Source: Lineus longissimus (lineage: Eukaryota > Nemertea > Pilidiophora > Heteronemertea > Lineidae). Taken from it: 64,000 bases of DNA. The stretch covers positions 6,264,501 through 6,328,500 of the forward strand of contig NC_088311.1 in assembly GCF_910592395.1 (NCBI RefSeq), in the 5' to 3' direction. Positions within the stretch are counted from its first letter, which is position 1. Each line of letters starts with the position of its first letter. The position numbers and the translations under genes were made by a program. A model generated the notes under the pieces. It did not search any database. It was not told where the DNA came from and saw only the letters and a list, made by a program, of their open reading frames with translations. Shown here piece by piece: positions 14,536 through 25,216 of this stretch.

Positions 14536-14597
14536 TCGAGAAAAAAAAATCGTATTTGAATCTAAAAAAAAACATGATGTCCCTAATGGGCCACCGT

Positions 14598-14605
14598 ACC
14601 GCACT
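14598..14605. repeat. target-site duplication, right copy (ACCGCACT)
   Basis: An exact copy of the 8-bp word at 11,994-12,001, directly abutting the right terminus ...GGGCCACCGT. Confidence 0.88.
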
Positions 14606-17332
14606 GAGGTAATTTGCCTTTATCTATTACCAATTCTGATGAGAGAAAAAAAGATGAATGCTGTTGTGCAGCGGTGGATTTTGCTTGCTTAAACGAATGA
14701 GTTGCAAATTGTGCATATACCCTTCGATGATGCGGGGCGGAGTAACTTTACAGAGGATAATGAATTTGAATGTCATCCTAAGGGAACTGGAAGATTCCCC
14801 TTCCACGGCAGGCCTTTGGAACGCTTCATGGGAGAGTGACAAGGCCGGCCCACTGCGTCCGGAGTATCACAAAGTTCCGAATGCTCATTTATTTTACAGA
14901 GAGATGAATAGTACAAACCACTGGGAGCCTGCATGGGTATCTCGAGCGTTGGTTATCAAGAGGAGCCAACTGCGCTCCGACAGCATCGTCAGTTCACAAT
15001 GACAAGCAAAACGAACAGAGGCTGTCGTGTATATTCCTCCTAAAGAACAAGCCACTATTGTCTTATATCTTGCCTTGACATAATTCTATCATTAAATACC
15101 TCATATGGTAAATTAATGAACGCTATAGCTGTCAGACATGGCATTAAGGTTCCGGTGCTGCCATGACAAGGATTAGCCTCCGACTTCCCGCACGTAAATC
15201 ATCACGTGATAATCGGCTGAAGACAGGAAATAAATTACATAAATGACATAAGATCATAGCATCGTATTGCAGCCCTTTACTTATACAATGTATAGAAGTT
15301 GAATCCTTAAAAACTCCGTTGCTCGACTGGAATAAATCAATACAGTGGGAAAGAACCGATTTTGTTTCCTAAATATTGGATGCAAGTGCTTTTAGGATAC
15401 TGTGTTTTGGGTCACCCAAGGCTTGTTCAAGGGTAAGCAGTCATTGGCCTGTGGGGACAAATTTCCAAATTTTCTACTCCAGTATGCAGGAACTCCAGTA
15501 TGCGCAAAATAGACAAGAAGCACTGAACTGCTAGAGACCACAACTCACTAGCCTGCAGTCACTTCTGTGACACAATAAAACCACAAAGAATAATAACATC
15601 CCGTCTGCAAATGTCAGTTGTCCTCATATGAGGATGAAGTAAACGTTAACCCGATAAAAACATAATTTTAACGCCTGAAAACAGCGCATGATTTAATAAA
15701 AACGAAACCATTCGCGTTCAGCCACCCACTCTCACCGTTATCTAACACAACTTCTTTTCTCATCCGCTAATTTAACAGTATCACCTGATTTTCTTTTCAA
15801 GGCGTTTGTCTTCTTTTGGTCGTATAAGATTACTAATGACTTTTGCGGCCGGATTTAAGCTTGCCAATTTTGAACAAAGGGGATGGCCTGAGAACTTAAA
15901 AGTTTGGAAAGGTGATAGACAGGCAATATTGAATAAGTTGTTAAATCCAGACGACCTTTTCAAAATCAGGATAGGAGGGCATGTATGTGGGTCATCAAAG
16001 TGACCGAAATGTCGTTCAATTTGAAATGTAGCTGTCGAGAAGAAGTCGCTATGATAAACCACCGAAGGCCGGCTTTTACATATGGTTCACGAGCATGTTA
16101 CGCTTGAAAACATGACGTGATATAACACGATGATTAAATTGACTTCGTGAATCATATGTCGCCCGCTTTTTGGAAATTACTCGTTCGTTCTTAGAGTAAC
16201 ATCTTACAAGTGACAAGGTGAACCCATCTGTAATCCCAGCTTTCAACGTAAATATCTGATAGCACTCGGCTTAGATAGGCAATGATAAAATCAGCATACC
16301 AAGCAAGATACATTCTCGCTACTGAGGACAAGGCTGCTTATCAAATTCATGGAAACCCTCCTTGTTAGCATTGCAGATTCTATCTGGTATATCGGTTTAT
16401 GGAGATTTAAGGCGTCGTCCATAATCATTATTTTCTCTAAAGTACATTCAGTGGATTCTTTGGATACTGTGTTTCATGCAGTCTACAACTGGGAGAAAAA
16501 CTGACCTGACCAGTTTCAGCAATTTCTGCATTAGCAGTATACGCGCCGTATGACCATACGCCCTGCTTCTAACAGGCACCAAGGAACTTTAAAGGCGTTT
16601 CATCTTCAAAAGCTGTGACATGTAGTACCAAATAGACCAGGTACAAAGTACTTCTTTCTTGGTTTCACTAAAACGTACCGGCTTTTTGCTTTTTCTGACA
16701 TTCACAGCCAAAGACGGCTAATCGACTGAGAAATACTAACGGTAAATACCTTTGATCGCCACGTGACAATTAGAGTGAGCACACTCTTGCTTACTTGACT
16801 GATATTTGAGTTGTTCCCAAAGTGTTCCACTAGCTTAAGGCAACACCTTTTTATCGCTCTACTATAAAACTAAATTCCTCTCTAACATTTCTGCTAGTTT
16901 CAAAACTGAGCTGCCTCAGATGATTTCGCGGCCATCTTGGCTATGGTTCTTTTATGTCCAAGGTGGGTTTATAAAGACTGTAATTGAAAGAGTCTCAAAT
17001 ACCTGAAGTCGGTATTTGAGGAAGTCGTACTTGCATGTCGTCGCGTATGCCGTCATCATTAGTTAATAAAGATATCCTGACATTTGAGATCTCTTGATTT
17101 AATGACCTCATTATACCTCGATTTAATCAGAAAACAGAGCAGTAGCGACACCTGGTATTATACAGGGAACAAGACTCAAATACAGTTACAACCATCTCAA
17201 CCAGCACGCCATCCGTTCAGCAGACCAGTATTGATTGCCATAAAGCTTCTCGTGTTGGAACATTGGAAGGAGAGCTGCCATCTCATAAGAGAATACTGAA
17301 CCAACGATTGTCTCCATTGCTACAATTGAAGC
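14606..17332. other. intergenic, no gene recognised
   Basis: Nothing is firmly supported. A 114-codon plus frame ending at 15,002 opens with a non-ATG codon and has no recognised motif. Overlapping frames on both strands at 15,781-16,062 are equally unsupported. Confidence 0.4.
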
Positions 17333-17451
17333 ATGACTACAACCGCCACAGGAAATGATGGAGGGAGCGCCCCCCGGGTCGTCCCGGTGATTGGCATTGC
17401 CGAACTGACGAACATGCGCAAGAGAGAAATCTGTAGCGGGCGTTCTTGTCG
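17333..17451 (+). CDS. possible first coding exon, unknown gene
   Basis: An ATG with A at -3 opens a frame of 39 codons plus two bases. It reads MTTTATGNDGGSAPRVV, then PVIGIAELTNMRKREICSGR. It runs into a good donor (TGTCG|GTGAGA); without splicing the frame stops at 17,455. Base composition rises in GC over this stretch compared with its surroundings. I do not recognise the protein and found no next exon, so this is only a candidate. A chance frame is the main alternative. Confidence 0.22.
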
Positions 17452-17777
17452 GTGAGAAAAGATTGGTTAGAACCGACAATCACAAGTGGCCGCGGAATAA
17501 GATAGAATAACCACCGGTTCTTCAAGGGTGCCCGTGAAACGTTTTAGAGTGTTTCCGGTTATGAGTACTTCCACTCGCTGAAAGACAAATTTTCACGTCT
17601 TTCTGTGTTTCCCCTATATATACTGAAACGTTATGGCTTCTCTATTTCTCTATTGTATGGAAACACCGAGGTGTGTTGATCAACCAAAAACGTTACACCG
17701 GTTACCCTCGACATTACCCTCTTAAATAATGTGTAACCTCCTTTCACACACAACCAGATAAAAGAGAATTAGCTTAC

Positions 17778-17840
17778 CTCATCATTGATGCGCTTGCCCG
17801 TCGCCTTGGAGTTGGACCGTGTAGACCTGCCCGATGCCAT
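17778..17840 (-). CDS. duplicated start exon, copy 2 (unknown gene)
   Basis: On the minus strand an ATG with A at -3 (CAATCATGG) starts 21 codons, MASGRSTRSNSKATGKRINDE, then a donor (GATGAG|GTAAGC), leaving phase 0. The copy at 18,374-18,445 is clearly homologous. The two differ by whole-codon indels and by third-position changes (GGT/GGC, TCG/TCC), which suggests selection on coding sequence. Similarity continues into the intron (AGATAAA, GAGAATTAGCTTAC against GGAGTTGGCTTAC). I do not recognise the protein. Ser/Arg/Lys-rich N-termini of this kind are often disordered. The downstream exons were not found. Confidence 0.48.
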
Positions 17841-18373
17841 GATTGTAAAAACTTGAATTTAGTATCAATTTCCTCTTCTATTCAGTTTTAAGACATCCCG
17901 TATGATTTTGGTTTGAATCGAAATCGCCCGCATATTTTGAAGGAAAGGCCAAATCACTTTTACTATCATGTAACTTTTCCTGTCTGTATCGCCAGCCTGG
18001 TCGAGCTCCTGACCAGGGTTGGTTACTAGAAGCCTACCGACATGGAGCTCTGCCAAGACGAAGATACCCGTCACAGCCTCCCCAAGAATGGAAAAAGCGA
18101 GCATTGGATTAGAAAATAGAGCTGTCGGGCACTAACAAAACAGCTTAGTTTCTTAGCTGGCAGATGAAGTTGAATCTGATAGTGGCAGACCGCAGAGTTC
18201 GTTACAAATGAGGACAAATGAGGAAAAAGCTGCTTTTGATCATACACGAGTTTGTTACAACCGAGGATAAAGCTGGTACAAGTAGGAATAGACCATATCA
18301 TCCCGTGAAGCCCCTTTCAGAGACCAGCTAACGATAATGACCGACACCAACAAGATAAAGGGAGTTGGCTTAC

Positions 18374-18445
18374 CTGTATCTCAGCATTGATGCTCATCCC
18401 CGTCGTCTTGGAGTTCGACCGTCCAGACCTACCCGACGCCGCCAT
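18374..18445 (-). CDS. duplicated start exon, copy 1 (unknown gene)
   Basis: This paralogue of the exon at 17,778-17,840 encodes MAASGRSGRSNSKTTGMSIN followed by AEIQ (24 codons). Its donor is ATACAG|GTAAGC, phase 0. A plausible acceptor (GATTTTTCAG) lies about 17 bases before the ATG, so a 5' UTR exon may precede it. Two tandem start exons with the same splice phase are the usual layout for alternative first exons that give one protein two N-termini. The gene's identity is unknown. Confidence 0.48.
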
Positions 18446-18715
18446 GATTACACTTCCCAGCACTGAAAAATCGCGATAACATGTTGTTAGTCACTGTCAT
18501 CTTATGGCACCGACCCAGACTAAACATCGTCCCACGTGCATTCTCAAATTCCTAATAGCTCATCTCGATAGCCTTCGCCGCCTAAGCAGCCATCAGACAT
18601 GATTTACGGGAGTCAATCTCGCGTGAATCAGTTCGTTCCGGAGGCACATTGGTCCACTGCGTAAGTTATTGACGGGAAAGGGTGAAAACAAAAAGAAACA
18701 ATTATGAAATTACAT

Positions 18716-19015
18716 CTTTTTTACGGTAAAGGACACTGAAGAAACTGGTACTGTTACACTGGAAAAGACACCAGCACTAAATACCAGTATAGAATGTTGG
18801 TAAAAACTATTTAGAAAACAATGGTAAAGACCATTGGAAAAGAACAAGACACTGGTAAAGAACATTTGGTATCCGGTAAAGAACGTTTGTAACTGGTAAA
18901 GAAACATAGGTAAATATTGTTTGTGTAACATTGGTAAAGAATGTTGGTAAAGCAAAAGACACTGGTAAAGAACATTTGGTATAGCTCGTAAGGAATATCG
19001 GTAAAATACAAAACA
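18716..19015. repeat. degenerate minisatellite (GGTAAAGAA-type)
   Basis: The word GGTAAAGA, or a one-base variant, recurs roughly every 15-30 bp, often inside ACTGGTAAAGAACATTTGGT. The two best copies are near 18,840-18,875 and 18,960-18,990. The plus strand is strongly purine-rich, and this continues less regularly to about 19,150. The long minus-strand open frames here (up to 162 codons, rich in Phe, Tyr and Leu) are translations of this biased repeat and not a credible protein. Confidence 0.65.
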
Positions 19016-19149
19016 TAAATGAAAATATGACACGGATGAAAAAAAATTGAAAGAGAGGGTAAGAAAAGTGATCCGTTGAAAAGAAGTTTGAAAGGAGATA
19101 AGGCGTACTGGTATACACCACGAATGTGCTAAAAGAAGATGCTTCAAGA

Positions 19150-19850
19150 AAACGGGAGGCAAACAAGGAACTGGTTAACAAAACGCTCAACCTGTACCGT
19201 TGAAGACACTGACTATAAAAGACACTGAGGCTATTTAGAAAGACTGTCGCATAGTTCCATTTTCTCTCTCGAATCCCGTCTCCTGTCGTCATCACTTACC
19301 ACATGTGGTTCAGGGTCACGACGACATGAGCTAGCAATCTAAGCTATTTAATCCAAAAATTAATTGCCTTTCGCCCAGCAGACGGCTGTTCCGGAATATT
19401 GGTTGCCCTAGATCGCATGGCTTACAGTCATCTGTGGCAGCAGTGGGTCCCCCTATTGTCTGATCAGGGTTGACGGAGAAGCCGCTGGTGGTGTTACTGG
19501 TTATACAGTCACTTTTCTTATCATTCATGCCCCAAACACCCGTTTACCAGTACATATATATTGGGGCTTTTAGAGAAGGACCAACCTTGGAGACTTGTCG
19601 AGATGTGATAGAGAAATTAGACTTGATATAGACAGTGACATCATCAATTGCATATTCTAAAGAATGCCGGGGAGGCTGGAGAGTACTGTATTGCGTTGAT
19701 ATTCAAGAGGCAAGGTTTATTTTTCATGCACAGCAGTATATTTGCTGACAAGAACATCAGATTGGTATCCCTCGGATACCAATGACAATTTCAAGCTCCT
19801 GAGTCCAAGAGACTCTGTTACCTTGAGTTATCTTATTAATTTATAGAATT
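19150..19850. other. intergenic, nothing recognised
   Basis: No gene, RNA or clear repeat was seen between the minisatellite and the dispersed repeat that begins near 19,855. Confidence 0.4.
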
Positions 19851-19854
19851 GCGC

Positions 19855-20040
19855 CGGTGTAACAGTAACAAATGCCCCCCTGCAAAAAGTGTCCGGCCCT
19901 ATTGTATTCTGAAATATGGTTCTGTAGACCCTGACCATCAGTAGCTCAGAGATTGAAGCGCATAATAGAATCCTTTGTTTCCCGGGCATTCTATCCTAGG
20001 GCATTTTAAACTTCCACATCGGCCTTCTACGTCTTCTACG
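19855..20040. repeat. dispersed MITE-like repeat, family shared with 61 kb
   Basis: This stretch shares AAAAAGTGTC, GGCCCTATTGTATTCTG, CTCAGAGATTGAA, GCGCATAATAGAATCCTTTG and CATTCTATCCTAGG, in that order, with sequence at about 60,920-61,320. Fragments also occur near 59,710-59,780. A CACCGGTGTAACAG-like edge is visible in several copies. There is no coding content. Confidence 0.6.
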
Positions 20041-21782
20041 AGTCGCCCCCGTATAAAGGGGCTTTAGCAGTTGCAACCAAAGAAGACATACAGTACATTG
20101 CTTCATGATCAAACCTTACCTTGAAAGGTTCTTCACCTGCTTGCGATATCATAAAATAGCGATAAACGCCAAAATATAAAACATTACGGTTTATCACCGA
20201 TAGACACATCTAGAGAGTAATTTGGGCAATCGTGATATGTGATATCCATCGGGTGCATGCATGGCTATGACAATTCGGGGGCAAATAATGTTATTCTCAT
20301 TTTCCGTTGAAGCATTCTTGAAAGCTTATTTCAGAGACCTTGAGTTCAGGGCAACGGGAGTAAGAAAGTACCTTCAAACAGGTGTAAATGGGAATTCCAT
20401 CCTCCGGTGAGAGTGTCGAGGAACAAAAGTAAAAAGTAAAAACGCATAAAGGTGCATTTGACCTTCTGTTCTCGCTGGTCTGGTAATGTACGTTGCTCAC
20501 AAGTCTTTGTCTCTCGACCGTCCAGTAAACCTTTGTCCATCGGTTAATTTAGGAGAACTCATGAGGGGGACTCACTTCATCAACTTTTCCTAGGCTTATC
20601 GATAGTGTTCTTACCTTTAAATGGGAGTTACCATGCTATCTGTTGGCCTTTCGTCAGTCAACTCTTTTTCGTTCTCCTTCTTGTTTGTTTCCCCACTATA
20701 TAGGACTGAAATATCCGGTTAACTTTTAATGAACTTGCTGGTCAAAATCATCCGCGTCTAGTATCCTGAACCCCGATTTCTGATTGAACTTTGGAGAAAC
20801 GTCCAAATATTACGTCATTGGTACAGGTTTACTTGTACAATTTCTCCTAGTCTATTTGCTCGAATTACCCAATTCTGATATTTGTTTTGTTGCATATACA
20901 TTATGCCTAACTAGGTTTCCAAACTTCTTCCGAATTGCACCGTCAGATCAATACCCAATCGTAAATAGTTAATGAATTATGTACTTAAGCCTTAGGGAAG
21001 CATGTTATGTTTTCGCGAGCGACCGACGGCCGAATCCAACAAAATGTTTCCGCAAAAATAGCTGCTCCTAAGCCAGATAAAATTGACGTTGAAACCCGAA
21101 AATACCTTCAACTGCTCTGAACCAAAGAAAACGTTTAGTTAATGAGTTGCCTCCTAGGTGGCAGGACTAAAGGGACCAGGTACGTCCCCCTAGGAGTGAA
21201 ATGATGTACTCAAAAACGGCTCCCAGAGTTGCATGGTATGCTCATGATTTAGGTTTGTATGTCCGATTAAAGTGCCACTTTTTTGTGAGAATATATAATT
21301 ATGCGATGTCACCACCTAATTCATTTTTACTTTGTCCCCTGAAATGTTGTGACGATTAACAGCTTTTTGGAAAGCCCACGGCCAGCCTCAGTTTCACCCG
21401 GGAAGAAACCCACGAAAAAGAAAATTGTCTTCAAAATAATTTAAGTGTAGAAAACAAAACGCATGTACATGTATCGGTCACTGCAGAAAATGGACTGCTC
21501 TCAGCGCAACAAGGTCAGGATATCAGTATATCAACCAATAGTAATGTATGTTTTGGGTTTTCCGTCGAGTCAAGGAGTCACAATGAGTTGACTTTGATAT
21601 CGGTATGATCTGTTCATGTGCCATTGGTGAATGTCAATTAGGCCAGTTGTTGGACTATAACATGTCGGTATAGTTCAGTTCTGATAGTATTTGATATCTA
21701 CGGCAGCGTCTTATCAATCAGCTGTGTCTGGCTTCGGGCAGGTTGGTCACACAGTGACACCTTGAAGACAAGAGTGGCGAAA
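20041..21782. other. intergenic and upstream region of the Mab-21-like gene
   Basis: No gene is recognised. The last few hundred bases presumably contain the promoter and 5' UTR of the gene starting at 21,783. I see no convincing TATA box and did not find an upstream exon. A word matching the kappa-B consensus (GGGAATTCC) occurs near 20,390, but a single such word is expected by chance. Confidence 0.4.
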
Positions 21783-24700
21783 ATGGCGGGGGGACGGGAT
21801 GTCCATCTTGTCCCGATGATGAACACGGATTTCAAGGAGTTGGAACGCAGGCATCTCAACCGCGTGAAGTTCTCACCAATGGAGGAAGAGTATCTCTCCA
21901 AGTACTTACTCTATGTGGACGAAACGCAGCGCGTGTCGCGTGAGAAGTGCGATCCGATTGTTGCCGCAGTCGAAAGGACCATGCTGTCGATGCAGGCCCG
22001 GCTACAGGAAACTCCCGCATTCTCCAACGGCTGGTTGACGGAGTGTGGTAGTTTCTTTGAGGACACGAAAGTCGGTGAGGCGAATGAGTTTGATTACATT
22101 TATTTGGTATCCCGACAGGATTTTGTGGCGGAAAATGTTCAAATCAAACTGACAAAGCCTGCAAAATCAGACATAACAGCAAAGGCGTTTTATAAACTCT
22201 ACATGAACCACGGGCTGAATTCTGGTAGCTTTACGCGCAACGTGAGTGCTGTTGGTGGGCCACCTTCACCATTTTTAGCAGCTGCTGGGGCTCCGGTAGA
22301 CGACACTGAGATCCACGCTTGGAAACTTCACCACGACTTCTACAAAGTAATTGAAGAAATTATCAGGGACATGTTTGACTTGAAAGACGACACGAGGACA
22401 GTGGTGTTAAAAAAGGCTGGACCTGCTGTGAAATTGGTTTTATTGATTCACGAAGGTGATAAAAAGAGCGAGATCAGCCCGAGGTTTGTAAAAATTGACA
22501 TAAGCCTTGCCCTGGAAGCGAACGCAAGGAAGCTATTGGACGACAAGACTCTTCGTTCGTACGCCTCGTTCCTCCATTCAATGGACCAGCTGAAATGCCA
22601 CTTCGTGCCCGCCCACGACTACTGGAAACTCTCCTTTGCCGCTATGGAGAGGGACCTCATGAACAAGACATCGGCCAAGGACTATAAGGGAGTTTGTTAT
22701 CGTGCCATTAAGGTAAAATGTGTTGCTTTTCATTCTTATAGGGGGTATAGCCAGCTGGAGCTAGGTGGTCAGATTTGTAGTCCACAGTATGCTTAGCTAA
22801 GATGACTCGTATGCTCAGGGGCCTGGCCAGGGGTTTCGTTTGATTCTATACGCCGTATTATCATATTCCTCCCGCAAACGTAAATAGTTGCCGTGATGTA
22901 CTGTAAGATAGGAGAGACCCCTATCTGTGACTTCTCAAAACTTGATTTGAACTACCTGGCTCGCACATAGTGTCTCTCTTTTAAACTAAATTTATGACAA
23001 AAATGAAATACTGCACATTGCCAAAATGACAACAACCAAACCCTACGATTTACATTGTATTTGGTGAAAATCACATTTTGTTAATTATGCATTACAAACA
23101 AAAATACGTGATATATATTGTAGGATCTCCTCCAAGTGTGACACACTTTGAGGAAATCACACGACACAAGTGGTAATTGGTTTTCCACTAATTGGCGTAG
23201 AATTAACAAACTTCCATCCTTTGTTTCTAGTCCATTGACCTGGTGTGCGGATCTCGGGTTTCCGAATGTCGCAATACAGTATTTTCGAACAGTATATGGT
23301 TGAGGCATATCTTGGCATATCCGTTCTTGGCTCTGGGCCACTCTCAGATCACCAGAAACCCTGATGATATCATGAGCAAAATGATCGTATGAGTTCTTAT
23401 GTGTTCATTCACAATTGGGAAAGGGCAAATCAATGGTGGTCAAGATGAGTGAGACGTAAAACTGAGATCCCTTGCACCTGGTGTCTGTGCTAGAGGTCAG
23501 GCAAATTACCCCATGCAGGCGGAAAGTAGCTTGCTTGCGATTGACTCTTTCCTCTGCAATGGCCGGAACCGCGGTTGCACACGAAGACGTTCCGCCCGCC
23601 TTTGATGAGGAATTCTCTCTGCAGAAAACCTCCTCCAAGTGCAGAGCGAACGCTGAAGAATACACCAGGCTCAGAAAAGATACTGATGTGAAAGCAATGG
23701 ATGTCTCAGTTACAGAATGCCTCTATAATATGCTAGCGGTTGGGTTAGTGATATCAGAAAATGCCATTGGATTGGGACCTGTCTGCAATCCTGGCTGACA
23801 TGCGTTTCCGTCACATGCCTGGGAAATCATCGGCCGGGTCAAAATAACAATATTTCCGTTCATTTTTTTAGATTCTCCGGGACCAAGTTGACGTGAAGGA
23901 TACACTGGGAGATGGCATCCTCTCCTCCTACCCTCTTAAAGTCACACACCTGAAGAAGACCCTCTCGGCGTATATCAAAGACGAAAAAGACACTTGGACC
24001 AGAGACAATATCGGGAGGAACGTTGTGGCAATCGCGCGCGCGGTTGACAAGGACGGCGAAAGAAACAAGCTGAGTGGCCTGTTCCTGCGTAACGACAACA
24101 TCATCTCGGAATCTGATAGGTCGTACTTGGAGAGTAGGCGTATTTTGACAGAGTTGAAAAACTTGGCGACTGACTACAAAGTACATGGTTGTCTTCATAC
24201 TGTTTCTTGGTTGATTCTGTTGTTGTGTTCTATTGGAATCATCAGTATTGAGACAGTGACTTGGAATGTGGTTGACTGGGATCAATTTCACAATGATTGC
24301 GAGGCGTACTGGCACAACAAAACTGACTTTGCGATAGTTCCTCACGATCCTATAGATGTAACCTTCCTCTTCGTCTACTCCATCCTTAGCTGGCTGTTAC
24401 TCCTAACCAATCTTATCTCGCTAAGCTTGGTGCACATCTTGGCGTTCAAAATGGACAAACCTCTATTTAGAGTACTGCCAAACCTGAGGGCAATTTACGT
24501 CGTGACGACACTCGCAGCTGCAGCGCTGTGCGCATTCGACATTTTCATCATCATCGATTTCATCAAAGACAATGGATGCATCCACCTTGGAGAACCACTA
24601 ACCTTGACGATTTCTGCTTGGACGATCCGCTTTCTTGCAAGCGTTCCCATTTTTCTGTTACTGATTTCTTTCGTTGTCAATGCGATATACTACAGAGACA

Positions 24701-24921
24701 GACGGACATGCACGGGCTATGATGTCATTTTCTTCTCGTGTCCATGCTGTGCGAAAGGAGGCTCCACCTGTACCAGCAGTGAAACTGACGCAAGAGAGGA
24801 CCCTTACGTCGATGTGAATGGGAGATCCTTTCGGTCCCGCGCCTTTTCATTTCCTTCCATCCTCAATGTACATGTGATTCCCACCGATACACTTAATCCC
24901 CCTGACACGGACGAGGAGTGA
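21783..24921 (+). CDS. Mab-21/cGAS-like nucleotidyltransferase fused to four transmembrane helices
   Basis: Two exons, 21,783-22,712 and 23,872-24,921, join in phase 0 (ATTAAG|GTAAAA ... TTTTTTAG|ATT) to encode 659 residues. The ATG has the context AAAATGG. Residues 1-345 are a Mab-21 domain. The cGAS-type motif GSFFEDTKVGEANEFD spans 89-104 (G89-S90, E102-x-D104), the third acidic ligand is probably D239 in VKIDIS, and the family's WKLSF (281-285) and LSSYPLK (327-333) motifs are present. Family knowledge: such proteins bind nucleic acid and make cyclic dinucleotides, though many Mab-21 members are inactive. No cGAS zinc ribbon is visible. Residues about 416-438, 472-500, 517-541 and 555-583 are strongly hydrophobic. 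They predict a four-helix membrane module with both ends cytosolic. The loops hold C453, sequon N459-K-T and C546, and the tail holds CPCC (600-603). Activity and ligand are unknown. Confidence 0.88.
23559..23798 (+). CDS. doubtful ORF inside the Mab-21-like intron (possible alternative start exon)
   Basis: An ATG in good context (GCAATGG) starts 79 codons within the intron at 22,713-23,871. The first 45 or so are charged and look protein-like (MAGTAVAHEDVPPAFDEEF...). An alternative first exon spliced to the membrane exon would yield a membrane module without the enzyme. However, no strong donor follows in frame, and chance is the more likely explanation. Confidence 0.15.
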   Translation: MAGTAVAHEDVPPAFDEEFSLQKTSSKCRANAEEYTRLRKDTDVKAMDVSVTECLYNMLAVGLVISENAIGLGPVCNPG

Positions 24922-25210
24922 GTGGGAGAAAAGAGGCACGTCCTCGGCTGTCGTGCCTATCACTCTGGGCTGGGTCGTTCTAAATAGTGTTAGTGCTAAT
25001 GTCGGTGTACGTGTTAAATCTAGTGCTTTTAGTAAGTGTAACGACTTGGTAGATTGGTGACGAACAGTTCGACTCCACATTTTGAGCCTGGGTTCGTGGC
25101 AAGTTCAGCGCTTTTATAATAGACGGCGACTGTCGAAGTATTGAAGTGGTACTTCGTTAAGTGACGCGTGCATAACTGGGGGTGTGTAGCAAACCTCAGC
25201 CAAATCATTT

Positions 25211-25216
25211 AATAAA
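25211..25216 (+). terminator. poly(A) signal AATAAA of the Mab-21-like gene
   Basis: This is the first AATAAA after the stop codon at 24,919-24,921. It would give a 3' UTR of about 300 bases. Assignment is by position only. Confidence 0.55.

Larger units (their letters stand above)
12002..14597. mobile_element. foldback (FB-like) transposon, non-autonomous, 2.6 kb
   Basis: The whole element is one inverted repeat. The left arm (12,002-13,187, 1,186 bp) and right arm (13,198-14,597, 1,400 bp) flank a 10-bp centre, TCGCGCGCAG. Each arm has three zones. The outer zone is a unique terminus of about 60 bp beginning ACGGTGGCCC. The middle zone is a tandem array of 21-22-bp units containing CTCCACGGAAAT. 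The inner zone is a unique 349-bp stretch (12,839-13,187 pairs with 13,198-13,546) that matches without an indel at the anchors I checked. The arms differ by 214 bp, all in the arrays. No transposase is encoded; open frames inside are translations of the array. Long terminal inverted repeats built from tandem subrepeats are the hallmark of Foldback/FB elements. The 8-bp flanking duplication and near-identical arms suggest a recent insertion. The superfamily is undetermined. An assembly hairpin artefact is unlikely because of the flanking duplication. Confidence 0.88.

Noticed and set aside
14658-15002. 114-codon plus-strand frame next to the foldback element
   Set aside because: It opens with a non-ATG codon, has no recognised domain and no splice context.
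18710-19295. Minus-strand open frames of 150 and 162 codons
   Set aside because: They arise from the purine-rich degenerate repeat on the plus strand; composition is Phe/Tyr/Leu/Ser low complexity, and two overlapping frames are equally open.
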